From positions 1-31,327 of the forward strand of contig URRJ01000004.1 of assembly GCA_900550205.1 (NCBI GenBank): a DNA stretch of 31,327 nucleotides, written 5' to 3'. Shown in pieces: positions 29,938 through 31,327 of this stretch (the first letter of the stretch is position 1; each line of letters starts with the position of its first letter). The notes beneath the pieces are model-generated. The model saw only the letters and a program-made list of their open reading frames with translations, was not told the origin of the DNA and ran no database searches. This DNA comes from an uncultured Collinsella sp. (GTDB lineage: Bacteria; Actinomycetota; Coriobacteriia; Coriobacteriales; Coriobacteriaceae). Made by a program: the position numbers and the translations under genes.

Positions 29938-30165
29938 GATAGAGGCGCGGGCACGAAGAACCGCGGGCGAGCCGGCAGGCTTTGACCCCGCGGGGAGGCG
30001 AAACCCGCCGAACTGGGTTTTTCGGGCACGAACAACCTGGTGGGCCTGCGGGAAACACCCGCAGGACTGTCTGCAGCAATGCGGGAGCGCTATCCGGACA
30101 TTGGGTCCACGCTATGCGGATTCGATGCGCAGATGGCGCCGTCTGGATAGCGAGGTTTACGGGAC
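29938..30165 (+). promoter_or_regulatory. Lysine riboswitch (L box) of lysA
   Basis: The aptamer runs from GATAGAGGCGCG (29938) to GGGAGCGCTATC (30083-30094), the ends forming P1 (GATAG with CTATC). Conserved L-box pieces are present in order: AGAGG.GCG, GGGGAGGCG followed by CCGCCGAAC, CTGG, GACTGTC and GGGAGCGCTATC. Expression platform: CGCTATCC (30088-30095), which includes the 3' strand of P1, can pair perfectly with GGATAGCG (30145-30152), 14 bases before the lysA ATG, and a further hairpin (30130-30145) competes. There is no T-run, so control of translation start is more likely than termination. Lysine should lower lysA expression. Confidence 0.85.
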
Positions 30166-31327
30166 ATGGCATTGACCCCCAACGAGGCATATGCGGCCAA
30201 GCAGCCGTTTGTGGACAAGGAGACACTCGAGCATATCGTCGAGCAGTTTCCCACGCCGTTTCATCTATACGACGAGGCGGGCATCCGCCGCAACATGCAA
30301 GAGGTGCGCGACGCCTTTGCATGGAACCCAGGCTTTAAGGAGTACTTTGCCGTCAAGGCCAATCCCAACCCGGCGCTCATCTCCATTCTCAACGAATACG
30401 GCTGCGGCTGCGATTGCTCGAGCTATACCGAGCTTATGATCGCCCGCTCGCTGGGCATCACGGGACACGACATCATGTTCTCGTCCAACGACACACCGGC
30501 GGCGGATTTTGAGCTCGCCGACAAGCTGGGTGCCGTCGTCAACTTTGACGACATCAGCCACATCGAGTTCTTTGAGCGCGTCGCAGGCCCCATCCCCAAG
30601 ACGGTCAGTTGCCGCTTTAATCCGGGCGGCCTGTTCCAGCTTTCCAACGGTATCATGGATAACCCCGGCGACTCCAAATACGGCATGACCACCGAGCAAC
30701 TCTTCGAGGCCTTCCGCACGCTCAAGGCCAAGGGTGCCGAGGACTTTGGCATCCACGCATTCCTTGCCAGCAACACCGTCACCAACGACTATTACCCCAA
30801 GCTCGCGCGCATCCTCTTTGAGCTTGCCGTGCGCCTGGAGCGCGAGACCGGCGCACACGTCACCTTCATCAATCTATCCGGCGGCGTCGGCATCCCCTAT
30901 CTGCCCGAGCAGCAGGTCAACGATATCCATGCCATCGGCGAAGGAGTGCATGCGGCCTACGACGAAATTCTGGTTCCCGCCGGCATGGGCGATGTGGCCA
31001 TCTGCACCGAGATGGGCCGCTTTATGATGGGCCCCTACGGCTGCCTGGTCACCAAAGCCATCCACGAAAAGCAGATCTACAAGGACTATATCGGTGTCGA
31101 CGCAAGCGCCGTCGATCTGATCCGCCCCGCCATGTATGGCGCCTACCACCACATTACGGTAATGGGTCAGCCGGGTGGCGCCGACAAGACCGCGGCGCCT
31201 GTCACAAACACGTACGACATTACGGGCAATCTGTGCGAGAACAACGACAAGTTCGCCATCGACCGCGAGCTGCCGCAGATCGACATGGGCGACCTGCTCG
31301 TGATTCACGATACCGGCGCGCATGGCT
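30166..31327 (+). CDS. lysA: Diaminopimelate decarboxylase, 5' part
   Basis: A PLP enzyme making L-lysine from meso-diaminopimelate, the last step of lysine synthesis. The 387 codons present start at ATG 30166 and run off the window with the frame open. The PLP lysine is in Y-F-A-V-K-A-N-P-N-P near residue 62. The glycine-rich phosphate-binding turn is L-S-G-G-V-G-I-P, and the C-terminal E-N-N-D and H-D-T-G-A-H-G match the family's CENxD- and DTGAHG-type substrate motifs. About 30-40 residues are missing at the end. The ribosome binding site is weak (AGG ten bases ahead), fitting riboswitch control of translation. Diverges from the M20D amidohydrolase gene. Confidence 0.93.
   Translation, partial: MALTPNEAYAAKQPFVDKETLEHIVEQFPTPFHLYDEAGIRRNMQEVRDAFAWNPGFKEYFAVKANPNPALISILNEYGCGCDCSSYTELMIARSLGITGHDIMFSSNDTPAADFELADKLGAVVNFDDISHIEFFERVAGPIPKTVSCRFNPGGLFQLSNGIMDNPGDSKYGMTTEQLFEAFRTLKAKGAEDFGIHAFLASNTVTNDYYPKLARILFELAVRLERETGAHVTFINLSGGVGIPYLPEQQVNDIHAIGEGVHAAYDEILVPAGMGDVAICTEMGRFMMGPYGCLVTKAIHEKQIYKDYIGVDASAVDLIRPAMYGAYHHITVMGQPGGADKTAAPVTNTYDITGNLCENNDKFAIDRELPQIDMGDLLVIHDTGAHG

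Noticed and set aside
1..31327. tRNA or rRNA genes
   Set aside because: No cloverleaf with the expected GGTTCGA-type T-arm and no rRNA-like sequence was seen on either strand by eye.

Overview
The window reads as a chromosomal segment of a high-GC, Gram-positive gut anaerobe. Gene content and style best fit Coriobacteriia, probably Collinsella or a close relative: an acetate-producing pta/ackA set, a group I ECF transporter, a C69 dipeptidase with a C-terminal membrane anchor, a putative D-aspartate ligase with its racemase, and a riboswitch-controlled lysA. The organism is inferred from gene families and memory, not from a database match. Almost all genes have GC-rich third codon positions and clear AGGAG-type ribosome binding sites. 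Two stretches (about 25.98-26.52 kb and 27.07-27.55 kb) look like decayed accessory DNA.

Layout. 1-360 is the 3' end of a P1-family self-cleaving peptidase. 469-578 is a nested palindrome. 611-2837 (minus) is a two-gene glycan unit, UDP-galactopyranose mutase then a family 2 glycosyltransferase. 3069-7129 holds the acetate module: pta on the plus strand facing two tandem ackA paralogues on the minus strand. The pta-ackA gap carries a 131-bp nested palindrome and an array of six alternating-orientation 19-bp motifs at exactly 31-bp steps. 7277-11443 (minus) holds a HIT protein, xseB-xseA, a YugP-type zinc peptidase and RNase D. 11539-12558 (plus) is a lipid-kinase-like gene followed by a 30-residue membrane microprotein. 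12866-14668 is a secreted, membrane-anchored C69 dipeptidase.

The most interesting unit is 14799-19029. A 22-codon leader peptide with three consecutive Trp codons precedes a strong UUCG-loop terminator. Then come two TrpP-like ECF S components, a fused double ATPase (EcfA-EcfA') and EcfT. The sequence supports a ribosome-mediated tryptophan attenuator controlling an ECF tryptophan importer: a segment just before the leader stop codon can pair with the terminator loop and 3' arm. Long hairpins between the S components and before ecfA may set relative expression.

19154-21241 (minus) is an ATP-grasp ligase plus aspartate racemase pair, probably supplying D-Asp to peptidoglycan cross-bridges. 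21461-22093 is a MOSC protein. 22326-23459 is a secreted coiled-coil protein with a lysozyme-like C-terminal domain, behind twin 15-bp palindromes. 23512-25921 (minus) is a Ser/Thr kinase cluster with an HTH protein and an FxLYD membrane protein whose ribosome binding site lies in a hairpin. 26522-28497 (minus) holds a coiled-coil membrane protein, a small membrane protein and a higBA toxin-antitoxin pair. The right end has an M20D amidohydrolase diverging from lysA, which carries a lysine riboswitch; lysA runs off the end of the window.
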